From Tubulanus polymorphus (Eukaryota > Nemertea > Palaeonemertea > Tubulaniformes > Tubulanidae): a stretch of DNA of 64,000 nt. The position numbers and the translations under genes are program-made. Below the pieces are notes generated by a model. The model saw nothing but the letters and a program-made list of their open reading frames with translations, was not told where the DNA came from and searched no databases. This document shows, one piece after another, positions 42,560-53,700 of this stretch. Location: NCBI RefSeq assembly GCF_964204645.1, contig NC_134025.1, positions 20,738,001 through 20,802,000 on the forward strand. The letters are read 5' to 3'. Each line of letters begins with the position of its first letter. Position 1 is the stretch's first letter.

Positions 42560-42810
42560 AAATATCCAGGCCCCTGCCTTCCCAATGAGGCTTTTCGACA
42601 GAGACAGACAGAGTTAGATAAAACCTATAAATCTGACACTCGTCCTCTCGGAATTTGCATCTTTTAGGCTTTTCTTCAATAAATTTCATAAATATATCTA
42701 ACCCTAGATTTAGGGTTCCCACTAGAGTTATTTGAAATGGCTGTTTTATCTGAGAATGCTTTTTCTTTTCTTCCGAACCCCGGCCTCCAATTTTCCTCGA
42801 TCCGCCTCTG
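42560..42810 (+). mobile_element. hAT-like MITE, CAGGGGCGGATCC family, right half
   Basis: The body aligns with 34990-35212; the right end is CGATCCGCCTCTG at 42810. The left terminus has decayed. The overlapping ORFs on both strands are by-products of the repeat. Confidence 0.6.
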
Positions 42811-45607
42811 TACGACAACGATTTTACAAACTGAGCGCAGAACGGCCAGTTGGCTTTTCCACGCGGTGGGCTCAAGGCCGTGCATCACGGTTTCTTCAAA
42901 ACATGGCATCCACGAGTTCATGGAAGGGGAAACTAAAACCCTTTATCGATATTCGTCGGTTGTTTTGTAAACGTAACGTGTGTATACATATGAAAGTAAA
43001 GCGGAATTGTTTCTAAGATGAAGATGTTATGACCGGAATTTGTACGTGTTCCTGTCTATCACTAATAACCGGCATCTGCACACCATCCAAACTGAGCGTG
43101 ATTATATAGAGAACTAAAAGGGTACGTGTACAACTGGGAGCAGGGAAAACATCGCGCGGGCACCCGGTCGTCGCTCAGTGCCTGAATGATAAATTGCTTT
43201 TTAAACCGTTATGCGTCGAATTTCGAGTGGAAATAATTCATAAAGGCGAAATGTAACGATTCAAAGTTGTCGTGTCGCTCATTTGGCGAATTGCATTATC
43301 CGAATCCAGTTGTCACTAGTACAATTCTAATATATACATGTATATACACTTTATTTCGAAAACATATTGCGAATTTTTTGGAAAATGTCGAATGCGCAAA
43401 ATTATTTAAAAAAACGTATCAAGTTTTAGTATCTGATCAAGCCTAAATACATCACATTTATAGTCGGCAGTAAAATTATATTTACAGAAAACTTGTGCAA
43501 TATAAATCATCCACTATGAGTTTTGAGATGCAACAATCAATCCCTGCTTAAGTCATCGCCGGCGTTAATCTAGTCTCAGCCGGACGTAGAGCCATCGCTT
43601 ACTCCGACCCAGTACTCCGGAATACTTTACCTAGTCCTTCAAACGATGTTTTTGAATCTAATCTCAAAGCCATTTGTTCATGAAAGCTGTTAATTAAACT
43701 CGTTTTAGTTTTCTATGTTCTCTTTTCATATATGTCGATGTGTTTATTATGGATTTCATAGGCTGAATAAATTAACATTGTTATCATTATTATTACTATT
43801 ATTATTATCATTTTTATCATTATTGTTATTATCATTATTATCAGGGAAGCGTTGCAAGCGTTGACCATGCAGGGAAGCGTTGCAGGATGAGTGTATGAAA
43901 CCTTTATAGCAAGGAAATATCACAAGGTTTTCAAAAAACTTAGAATCGGAAAAAATTGAGCGTTTGTTATTATATATAATATATGTATATTATCAGTTTT
44001 ATATTTCATGACCAGCGACGATAAGTCGATAGTTTGAAATCAGTCAGTTAGGCATTATATAATCTCGGATGTTATTTCTCCATATCGCATCGTGTGCTGC
44101 TTTAAATTTTTATACATAGCGCGATAAGGGAAAATATGGAAATGATGGCATAATCTGCGTGTTTACTATTAATGGATTTCATTAATCATCCGCTGACCCA
44201 AGAGTGATCCCAGATTCTTGGCTACAAAGCCCACGAGAACGTACCTCGTGTGTCATAGTCATCCAGAAAAACGCCCCGCAGTCAATAGAAAAAGTTCGCA
44301 AAGAGAAAAAACCGACGACAATCTAGTGTTGTATATAGATTCGGCTGTGTTCACTGAATTCGTGCTAAGATCGTACTCCGTAAGCCACTCCGTATTTGAA
44401 ATTATGAAACACTGTCGTTCATTCGACTGCATTCTAGTTACGTGCAAATCATTTGCTGACATTCGGACCGGTTCCCGTAATGGATCTAACAGCAACGTTG
44501 TTAAACGTACTGACGAAGATGCTACTAATCGCCCTACGAATTCGATTGAGAGTTAGAATCGTTGGGCAAGTTAGACAGTCATGGCTTAAGTCCATATGTA
44601 TAGTCATAAAGTTTGAGACTGTTTTAGATTGGCTATAGAACTAACATGGCCTTAGACTAAAGTCTAAGATATGCCATAATTACGTAATTGGCCCCTGCTT
44701 TAAAGCTAGTGCTTAATTTTTCGAATGTTTTTTTCCGCCCGAAATTTTTATGGGGCCTTTCACGTTTTATGTAGAGTTTTTCGAATGAAAAAAGGCTCTA
44801 CAGCTCGAATGTGCTGATGGAGTTCAATACTATCGTACGACCATGCACTCTAAGGAGTCTATGGTACGACAATAGTGGTACGACAAAAATACGTATCACG
44901 TGACATCGGCAATATCATCTAAGTCTCACATTTTCCAGGGTCTTTTACCCACAGTTCACACATGAAAGTACCTAGAATTTTGCTTGAGTCGATTTATGAA
45001 AATTGCTGGCTTTCGGTGCCTTGTGAAGAGGTTTTTGATGATCTTTTCCCTTTTGAATTATTTACATCGTATTCCATTATTAACCATTACATTACCTTCC
45101 ATATGTAAAAGGGATTCGCTAACCCCAAACTTCCTACGACCGTGTACAAGCATCCCATTAAAATGGAATCTTTTTCGGTTATTGCGCGCAGCATTATTCT
45201 TATCGTGCATTTGAGATAAATGTATATATACAACCTATCTTTCAAGTATATAGACATTTGAAAAAGTGTTATAAATACTACTTGAAATACCCTTCAAACT
45301 GACACACTGGTGACTGAATGAGATATACCTTACACATCTTTTAATCTTCTGTTTATGTAAACGCTTCTTGATTTTGAGCACTTTGCGCTTGGTTTGTGGG
45401 TTATCGCTATTTCAGGTGTAAATTTCTACAAAATAGCGAAAATACGTCGATAAAAAGGTTTAAAGGTTAATATTTGGGAGGATATACAAAATTGCCCGGT
45501 CGAGTGCTGTGTATATCTATACGTATTAGGAAAGTCCGGTTTGTAAAATCATAAATCGTAAATCGAAAACGTATGCATATATAATTTTTTTTCTGCGATT
45601 TTTTCAG
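42811..45607. other. Spacer upstream of the PLAC8-family gene
   Basis: Contains an ATT/ATC microsatellite (43776-43843) directly followed by a short duplication of CAGGGAAGCGTTGCA, and an imperfect hairpin at 44827-44875 (ACTATCGTACGACCAT / ATGGTACGACAATAGT). A 112-codon plus-strand ORF (44218-44556, no ATG at its start) has no recognisable domain. Confidence 0.4.
43776..43843 (+). repeat. ATT/ATC trinucleotide microsatellite
   Basis: Imperfect ATT/ATC array of about 68 bp. Confidence 0.85.
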
Positions 45608-45619
45608 ATGATGTGAACA

Positions 45620-47495
45620 ATGACAAAAATGACGCAATCAATCGTTTCCAAGCAACCGCGTTCGTGCCATCCCGATATGACGGACTATTCGACGTATTCG
45701 TCAAATTCGATGCAGTATTCCGATCTTTCGCCTCCGGTTCCCGGCTATTACATAAAACCGCCGCAGACAATTAAGGTACGCGCCGAAAGTAACAAACAGC
45801 ATGCCGCTCACGTCCATTTTACTCGCGTTTTACGGCAAAAATGTTTCTACATCAAGAAACATCGCGACGCTTTTGATGTCGCTTATATAGAGTATTTCAT
45901 TCATGTCAGGAAAATTCTCTATGGCCTTAAAACTAATAGAAATTATCCAGCGCAACTTTCATTCTAATGTGTGTTCTATTTTTGTGGTCTTCCAAAAAGT
46001 CTTCCAATCAAAGCCTGTCCTTCAGCCGTCATCATTTATGCCCAGAATTCAGTCCACGACATTCAGCGAACGATCGTTCATCTTATGAAAATTCCATTAA
46101 TCACTGCTGGACATCTACATCTTCCAAAATACAGATAATCGTTCGATATATGGATTATTTTGATCATCTACGATACTGTTCAGAGCAATTCGGTATAGTT
46201 CAGCGACCCAGACGTACGTACGTGGGCGAATACGCGGATGAAAAGCATTTTACGCTTATCAGGATTGTCGAGACATTTTCCGCACATGAAAACTAGAAAT
46301 CAGCGATGAAACTGGAAAATAATGCAAATCTAGAGAAATCATATTTCTGACCTATAAAAATGATACGCGTATAGGCTATTTATTCCGTTTTACGTTTTCT
46401 TTTAGGAATCTGATAGTTTCAGCAGTCCTAATTATCCTAGTTATAGCCATATCCACGCCGAGACCCGTCCGTGGAAAACTGATTTATGTAAATGCGGCGA
46501 AGACGTCGGCACGTGTAAGTTTCCAGTTAATCCCTCAGAATCGCTAAACGAGATGTCCTCCTATTTGATGTACAACACCGATCTGATCACCACTTCTTAG
46601 CTATTGTTATTGGCACCGTAAAAACCGTTGCAATGTTTATATACATTGATACCTAGTATCAAAAATTCATAAAGGCTATAGTCTTTGTGCTAGTATGCAT
46701 TACCTACGAGCAATTATCTCAGTTGAGATAATTGCTCGTAGGCATTACTAAAGGGCTTGTGTGTAAATACAGGTGTACTACGTCATCAATCAAATAACAA
46801 TTACAAACATCAATTTTGGCGTTTATTTGGTAATTGAATATATTTCATAACTCATTTTATTCTATTGATATTAATTTTTGAGAGGATTTGCACTATGTAA
46901 TCCATATAGACTGGTTGCCGGTCAATTCAAGTCGTTTATCGATACATTTATATTCAAATCCAAAAGAACTTATCATCTTTCCTGAATAATATATAATTCA
47001 TTTTATAATATTATTCATTGTCGACAATATTACGCAATATATGTCTTACTTCTTACGCCAATAAACTTTCAAGTTAGTTTTCTAGTTAATACCTTTTCGT
47101 TGAATAATTCATATCTAGGTTGCAGTGTACTCGCCTGTTTACCTTTTGTCGAATGTTGGTTATCGAAGAAAATGGGCGAAGGATTCTGTATGCCTTGGTG
47201 TGTACCCATTTCATCGACCGCCCTACGACTGAAAATCCGTACGAAGTACAACATTGAGGTAAATTTGTGGGAAGATATTTTGGGAAAACTATAATATAAC
47301 ACACTCATTTATTACATGTTCTAATGCAACGTTTTCGCACAAATTCAGGGTTCTATTTTGGAAGATTTTTGCGCGTCTTTGTGGTGCCGACCTTGTGTTC
47401 TTTGTCAGCTAAAGAAAGAAGTCGAATACCTCGAAACGCAGAATAAAAAAGAAGCGGAAATAAAGAAGCGAAAACTGGACGATCGCTGGTTGTGA
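45620..47495 (+). CDS. PLAC8 (Cys-rich) family protein, join(45620..45775,46406..46514,47119..47258,47349..47495)
   Basis: Four coding exons give 183 aa with consistent phases (0, 1, 0). Donors are GTACGC (45776), GTAAGT (46515) and GTAAAT (47259); acceptors are TTTTAG, ATCTAG and ATTCAG. Exon 1 (52 aa) is a Tyr/Ser/Pro-rich N-terminal extension. The PLAC8 domain starts with WKTDLCKCGEDVGTCCSV and continues through LACLPFVECW, a second Cys cluster FCMPWC, the RLKIRTKYNIEGS signature, and ends with CRPCVLCQLKKEVEYL. These are the CC, R..iR.kygI.Gs and C.pCaLcQ..rE landmarks of the family. A charged Lys/Glu-rich tail follows. Family members include PLAC8/onzin, cornifelin and plant FW2.2/PCR proteins, which are membrane-associated and linked to ion or metal homeostasis and cell number. 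The CPC motif typical of many members reads CLP here. The ATG at 45620 follows an acceptor at 45607, so a 5' non-coding exon exists upstream. Confidence 0.9.
46703..46742. repeat. Perfect 19-bp hairpin in PLAC8-gene intron 2
   Basis: CCTACGAGCAATTATCTCA is followed by GT and the exact reverse complement. No mismatch in 19 pairs. Confidence 0.9.
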
Positions 47496-48826
47496 ATTTT
47501 ACAATATTCGACCTCTCTTAAAACTTTTTTGGAAGCGTACATCTGTAAAAAAAACTTTTGTTCATAAGCTCCGGAGGATGAAGCCCGTCAAGGATGAAAC
47601 TAAACTTCAGGGTCCGAAACTTATTTTTTCGAGCATGATTTTGACTATGGGAGTCATCTCAACGCTAAAGGCTTCTACGTGACCTCAGCATTTTAAGTTC
47701 AAACAGGGTATAACGTTATATATAAGTGACTTAACGACTAGATGACGTCATTAAGGAATTATCAGGGTAGAAGTCATATCAATTGTATATTGCGCAATAG
47801 CAGTGACTAATTCATTAATTCATTCCGTGTAGGAGTAGGCTAAACTTGTTCTACCAACATACATTCGTGTTTGTGTTAAAAAGATAAAATGTGTTATATC
47901 TTAGATATATTTCGAAGAAGAGATATATGTCTTTGATTTTTCTTTTGAGTTCCCGAGATAGACATTCTCCACATAAAGGGGTCTTCGATGACACTTGTTA
48001 GATATTACAGTGGACAAAAGGACATATATGAATAGGACTTCGTGAAAAATATCGAATCGTTTCAGACACCGAATCGTTTCAGAATGGCTATTACTAACGT
48101 GCAATAATATTTTCTTACTTAAAATAATGACAAAAGCCACGGCGTGCTCAGAACATTGTCAAATTGCGACCTGTCATATTTTAATATATATGTGTGTATT
48201 GTGAGAATGTAGCAGAAAGTAAAGTAGATCATGTAGGATCCCAGTTTCGAGCAGCTACATGCGATCTGTATCTGCGGAACTGTGGCCCCAGGTCTTTGTT
48301 CAATTTGTCGATTTGTACTTAATGTAATCAGGGTAAGAATCATGTTTAAATTTTCAACGTAACTGTGAATAAATACGATGATACTAGAATGCGATATACG
48401 ATATTAGACATTCGTCAAAATTCTTGATAGATGACATTTTAAATCATTAAGGACCGTTAAATGAATGTTGAATTTCATGCATCTGATGTCATAAAAATGT
48501 ATTCCTCATTTTTGTTTTAAGGACTCTGTTATTCAGGCCCTTTTTGTATATAAACATGCGCCTGAATGTATATACGTATATATATTAAAGATAATTCCTT
48601 TCGCAAATTTAATTTCTAATGTTTTAGCTGATGTAATTAGCTAGATTATTAACTTCGATGTCAATTCAAGTTGATTGCGCATCGCATTAAAGAATTAAGA
48701 AATAAACATTGTAAATGGTGTCGTATTTTTTCTGTTTCGCAGACGAATAAAGAATCTCATTTCAATCTAGTAATTTATATGTAATATGTACATGACATAC
48801 TTTTTTCTGCCGACTTTCAGTGTAAT
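47496..48826. other. 3' side of the PLAC8-family gene and spacer
   Basis: The first AATAAA after the stop is at about 48368, with further ones near 48696 and 48747; which one is used is unknown. No other feature. Confidence 0.35.
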
Positions 48827-49142
48827 CAGGGGCGGATGGGAGCACAATGAGCACGCGCTCCCGTCGCAATCTTCCCGTACCCTTTTGAAAAACAACGGCA
48901 ATTTTTTCAGCGCACTTTTTCACCCATCACTACTAATAGAGCAGCAGTCACGACTATGCTTACATTCTCTTAAATGCCACCTAAGTGCCTGGAAACTGCG
49001 CTGGAAGTTCACGATTTTCCAGAACTCCATTTTTGGCTTCGCACGCTTGCTCGTTGTGGACGCTTGCCCTTTTTAAGTAGGCTATATATGCCCGTTTCAT
49101 TTCTTGTGCTCCTTTCAAAGTCTGCCACTGGATCCACCCCTG
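48827..49142. mobile_element. 316-bp MITE, CAGGGGCGGAT ends
   Basis: Left CAGGGGCGGATGGGAGC, right CACTGGATCCACCCCTG. GTAAT is present directly outside both ends, a possible 5-bp target duplication (hAT elements normally make 8 bp). The ORFs inside have no recognisable product. Confidence 0.75.
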
Positions 49143-49771
49143 GTAATTTCCATTTCAATGTCATTTCTCTACGTATACACGATCCACACGCTAATCTGAA
49201 ATCAATCCGAAATCCGATTAACATAGAATTTTTGGTTTAAAAAAGTGACAGTGATTCTTAACACGTTGACTCCATGATAATCAATAAAAGGATTGTCTTT
49301 GCTACGCGATAGGCCAGTCTCAATAGGCCAAGTGCTCTTTTTACCTGCATTTCAAATTGTGATTCGGAATTGCCAAATGATAAACTTATTTTTTACCTGT
49401 TGTATTTTTGTGTTATAACTCCACAGAACCAGCCAAATGGAAGCACCCCTGCACCCATCTCAAACCTGTTTACTTTATTTCGACCAATATACTAGTATAC
49501 CTTCTTGACATTGATAGGATTGCAGCATCATATCAGACCAAATGCTTCGATTATGATGAGAAGTATTCAATATGTTTTTCAAGATGAATAACTACATGAG
49601 ATGTTACAAAGCAATTGAATTTACGAGAAAACCCGAAGATTCGAGAAAGAGCTTTTTGATCGAGATTTGTTTTTTAGCATTTAATCGCTGGATTGGTCCG
49701 ATATGTTCTACACACATTTATTGTAGGGTTTTTATGACGTTGATCGACGTTTATCGGACGCTGTGCAAACT
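49143..49771. other. Spacer
   Basis: Nothing recognised. Confidence 0.35.
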
Positions 49772-50051
49772 CAGGGTGGCCACTTTTATTTGACCTGCTT
49801 TCCCTGACTTTTTTAAAGAAAAGAATTTTCCCTGACTTTACCCTCACTATTCCCTGACGCACAATGTTTTCCCTGACTCGATCTGCTAAGAATACTATCA
49901 ATTAACTCAGTCAAATACATAAGACATAAACGATAACTATTCGATTTTACGTGCGACCTTTCAGAAATTTCATCAAATTTCCCTGACTTTTTTAAAGAAA
50001 AGAATTTTCCTTAACTTTTCCCTGATTTCCAGGTAAGTGATGGCCACCCTG
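49772..50051. mobile_element. 280-bp hAT-like MITE, CAGGGTGGCCA ends
   Basis: Left CAGGGTGGCCACTTTT, right TGATGGCCACCCTG. An internal exact direct repeat of about 32 bp (TTTCCCTGACTTTTTTAAAG onward) lies at 49799 and 49979. Non-coding. Confidence 0.8.
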
Positions 50052-50575
50052 GAAAATGTCCTCTTTCACGTTTCGTTTCGTCGTTATTTCAGCCTCATAG
50101 TTAGCACGGTGATAAAATACGCCCGCTCAAAATTATTATTCATAAATCTTGCCTACGATCGATGACATATAAGTTCATGCTAGGAGGTAATTAATTTCGC
50201 ATTTTAACGATGAATAACGAGACATTCTGTGTAAATAATGAGCCACTTTTCTTAACTTCATCGTTCATTATTAAACCGGCTACATTTATTTCCATTAAGA
50301 CCGAGATAACGGATGGTCGCATCTATCTTGAGACGGTACCACGCGGTAAGATTTGAAATCCGACACCGAAACCGGTGAATTTCCAGTCATTTCACGGAGG
50401 CTTCAAAGTCAACATGTGAGATCAGAATTTCGATTATTCTATTTCGTTTAGATGATCGTACTTGCTAACTGTATAATTTCTAATATGCTATGAAATGCAA
50501 TTTCAAGCTTAATATATATATGTGGCTATTATGCACTTCTTAAACAAGAGAAGATACACAACTTCATAAAATCTT
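50052..50575. other. Spacer
   Basis: Nothing recognised. Confidence 0.35.
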
Positions 50576-50737
50576 CATTTTGACTAGATTTTATTCACAA
50601 TTCGATCGGTTTCGACTCATCCCTTAGAGCCCTTTTCAAGAATGAACAAAAACTTTGACATTGGTATTGGTATTGGTATTGAAAAAGAACCCTCTGGGGA
50701 GTGAGTCGAAATCGATCGGAATATTATGAACAAAATG
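50576..50737. mobile_element. Inverted-repeat element with GAGTCGAAA arms
   Basis: Arms CATTTTG..TTCACAATTCGATCGG and CCGATCGATTTCGACTCAC-type sequences face each other. Both contain GAGTCGAAA as in the Penelope-like family. A short ATTGGT array (50662-50680) sits in the middle. The left arm supplies a minus-strand AATAAA (50590-50595), about 200 bp downstream of the CAP-kringle gene stop, which could serve as its poly(A) signal. Confidence 0.65.
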
Positions 50738-50791
50738 AAAGTTTAATAGTTTCTTCTACTGTTTAACTAATCTGGATATTCTCCATAAATT

Positions 50792-53700
50792 TTATGTCGT
50801 CGGACATTTTTTGATGTCGCAATAGCTCCATGTGACAGTACGATCGTCCAGGAAACACCATGGCCGACGACCGGATGGTAGTCCGTTCGAATAGACCGGG
50901 TTACGACAAAAGTTGGCGGCATCTTTTAGACTTTTCTCAGGAAAAGATGAAGCCTTGTACTTATGTTCATGTGGAAATTGTTTCACCCATGCTTGACATT
51001 TCATACCATTCGCGCCCACTGAATTTGTTCCCACGTATGTAATGCCGCTTGGAGTTTCTAAACATTCATTTCGAACTGGAAATTGATATAATTATAATTT
51101 GAAAAACATGCAGTAGTTTAGATTGACGAGTGAAATAACCCGGATCACATACCGCATTTTGGGATATCGCAATATTCCCAATTACGTTTCGAACTGTCTT
51201 TTGTTCCATCTGATGAAACAGATGTGACGTAACACCAAGGTTTTTTGCCTGACGGGTGCTGAGGATTCCTAGGAGAACAATGAAATAATCACTGAAGGTT
51301 CCATAGCTTTTCTATAACTCTACTTACTCATTGCAGTACGAAGTGTGTAACGAATATCTCTTTACATGTAAATCTACATTTTAGAACCCACTTCTACAGT
51401 TCGCAGTGAACATTTGACTTAACGGTTATAACATTTGAAACGAACTCATTTCAACTCTAGAGTCAAATTTAATCGACGACTGTGGAACAGGTTCCCATAG
51501 GTACCGATGATTCTGAAATAAACGTGCAACGTTGCAATCTTAAAGAGCTTTGCGGTCAAATGATTTTTTTTTCTTCGTCGATATTTCCACTTTATTACTC
51601 AAAATTTCGTTATCGTCCTTGCTAGGGCAGTATCGTATTTTGGCAATGTTCAAATCCAGTTTGAAGAGAGAATTATATCATTATTATTATTATCATTATT
51701 ATTATTATCTTTATATATGTTATATATCATTTTTATTATTATTTTCATTATTTTTATGATTATTAGTATCATAGTTATTGTTAGCTTTATTAGTATTACT
51801 ATTTCTAAATCTATCGCTGCACCTTGTGATGCTCAGGATTTTAGTACCTTAACTAAGTACCGCCTATTGGCTAGCACGGCATCGTTTGTATCCATACCAT
51901 ATGATGTAATTAAAAAGTGTATTCATTATATGTCATCTACTGTGTTATGGTTTACGAAAATAAACATTATTGATACTATCATTATTATGGTAAAACTGAT
52001 CTCGTTGTGCCGTAGTGTGGATTTTACACTATAGCGTGTGCACTTCATCTTGGTATGCCCTTTTTGGAAAATATTAGGCAGATCTACATCAAAGAATACT
52101 ATAGGAGTAACCCTAGTGTGGTAAAATTTCAAAAACTGTTGAATTCCACTGGTAAGACGCGTTTGTCTCTTAACTACATAAGAAAAGTCATAGCCTTTTA
52201 TTAAATAACATATAGTAACATAATCATGATGTTTTCTCACTGTCGATTTATGTACACCTAAGCCTGTCATTTTCCTGTACTGTATTGAATTCTTTTTTTT
52301 CGTATTAATCTGCGTTGTGCAAAATGTCTTTTGTTGAGCAATAAGCTTTTGAATTGAATTGAATTGAATTGAATTGAATTGCACATCCGAGTTTTAAAGT
52401 CGAAATTTTGAAAAAAAATCACATGGCTGCAATGCTCTTCTGTATCCATCCTACCTGCAATAATTTTCAGCATTCGCAAGTGGGAACTTTGCTATGTCAT
52501 AATTTATGACACTGGGCCAATCTTTATCCCATCGCTGACATGTCTTGCCCGTTCTGGTTACGCTAGTTTCGCCTACATATCCAAATCCCTTGCCGTATAT
52601 GCAGTTTGGTACTGTAGCGTAGAAAAAAGTGAAATACACTATCCCATAATCTGGGACATTTCACATGAATATTGATTTCAACTCTGTGTTTTGTAATGTT
52701 TAATTTTTGAACCTCTCTGAAGTGTTTTTTTTTCACGTACCGATGACTTTCGTTTCGTCCTGTTTTCTGGGAACCGCCTGTACCTGAGTTGGATTAGACG
52801 GATCCAAATACTCAATACCATTAACTATGATATAAACGAGAAAAAAGAATAAGGAAGACAATTCATAAGTATTTCTAGCAAACAAATATATGCTATTTTC
52901 AAAAACGAAATTCAAAGTAGCCCCTTTTATTTGAAAATTGTAAACGAACAAATTTCAAACCTCAAATAAAAGTAGATACCTTTGCATACTCGACACAGAT
53001 ACGGACAAACCGTTGGCCAGTTGCTATACCACGAGCAATCGGAAAGTATATCACAATTTGTAGTGCTGTCGTAAGCTTTGTTACAATCCACTGAAAAATA
53101 ATGCATTTCAAAATACAGATTCATTCCATCAAATGAATCAAATTTTCAGAGAGAAATGTCAGGATTCAGTTTTATTGAAGTCGTTGGTTTGGCCGATCAA
53201 ATCATTGGCATTCATACAAACTGAGAACCTACACAGCACGTAATCCATTATCATTATTCACCTACCGTAGCAAGCCGGGCCTGTTACCCACGGTTTTGTT
53301 GGGCTGCAGCTACATTTGCAGGTTTGTAGATTCAGTACGCCATCGGGTTTCCCCGGACCGCAAACCTTTCCACCGCAATCTTAAAATAATGGACTTAGTG
53401 GAGTAAGTAGAAGAATTAGTAGACCCTGTTGCAACGCAACTTTTTCATTTTGTCAACAAAGAAAATTGGCGGAAGTATGCCTAATTTTGCCTTTTTTGGC
53501 ATCAAAGTGAATTTTGGGGTATGATGAGTTCTCCAAAATTAGCTCAGCTCGAGAGCCATTTTTGGATGTGACAAGTTCTTCAAAATTGGCCTCTGGATCC
53601 ACCCCTGCAACGCCATGCTTAGAATTTACATACCGCATAGGCCGTCATTGTGATGATTCGTACACGCGCTACCCATATTCGTAGATTCCTCGTAGGGATA

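Noticed and set aside
51926-52384. 152-codon minus-strand ORF with repeated FNSIQ
   Set aside because: It translates the pentanucleotide LINE tail and intron sequence between two kringle exons.
52980-53090. Free-standing ShK-type toxin gene
   Set aside because: The six-Cys module is one phase-1 exon inside a 13-exon CAP-kringle gene, and ShKT modules are common in non-toxic extracellular proteins.
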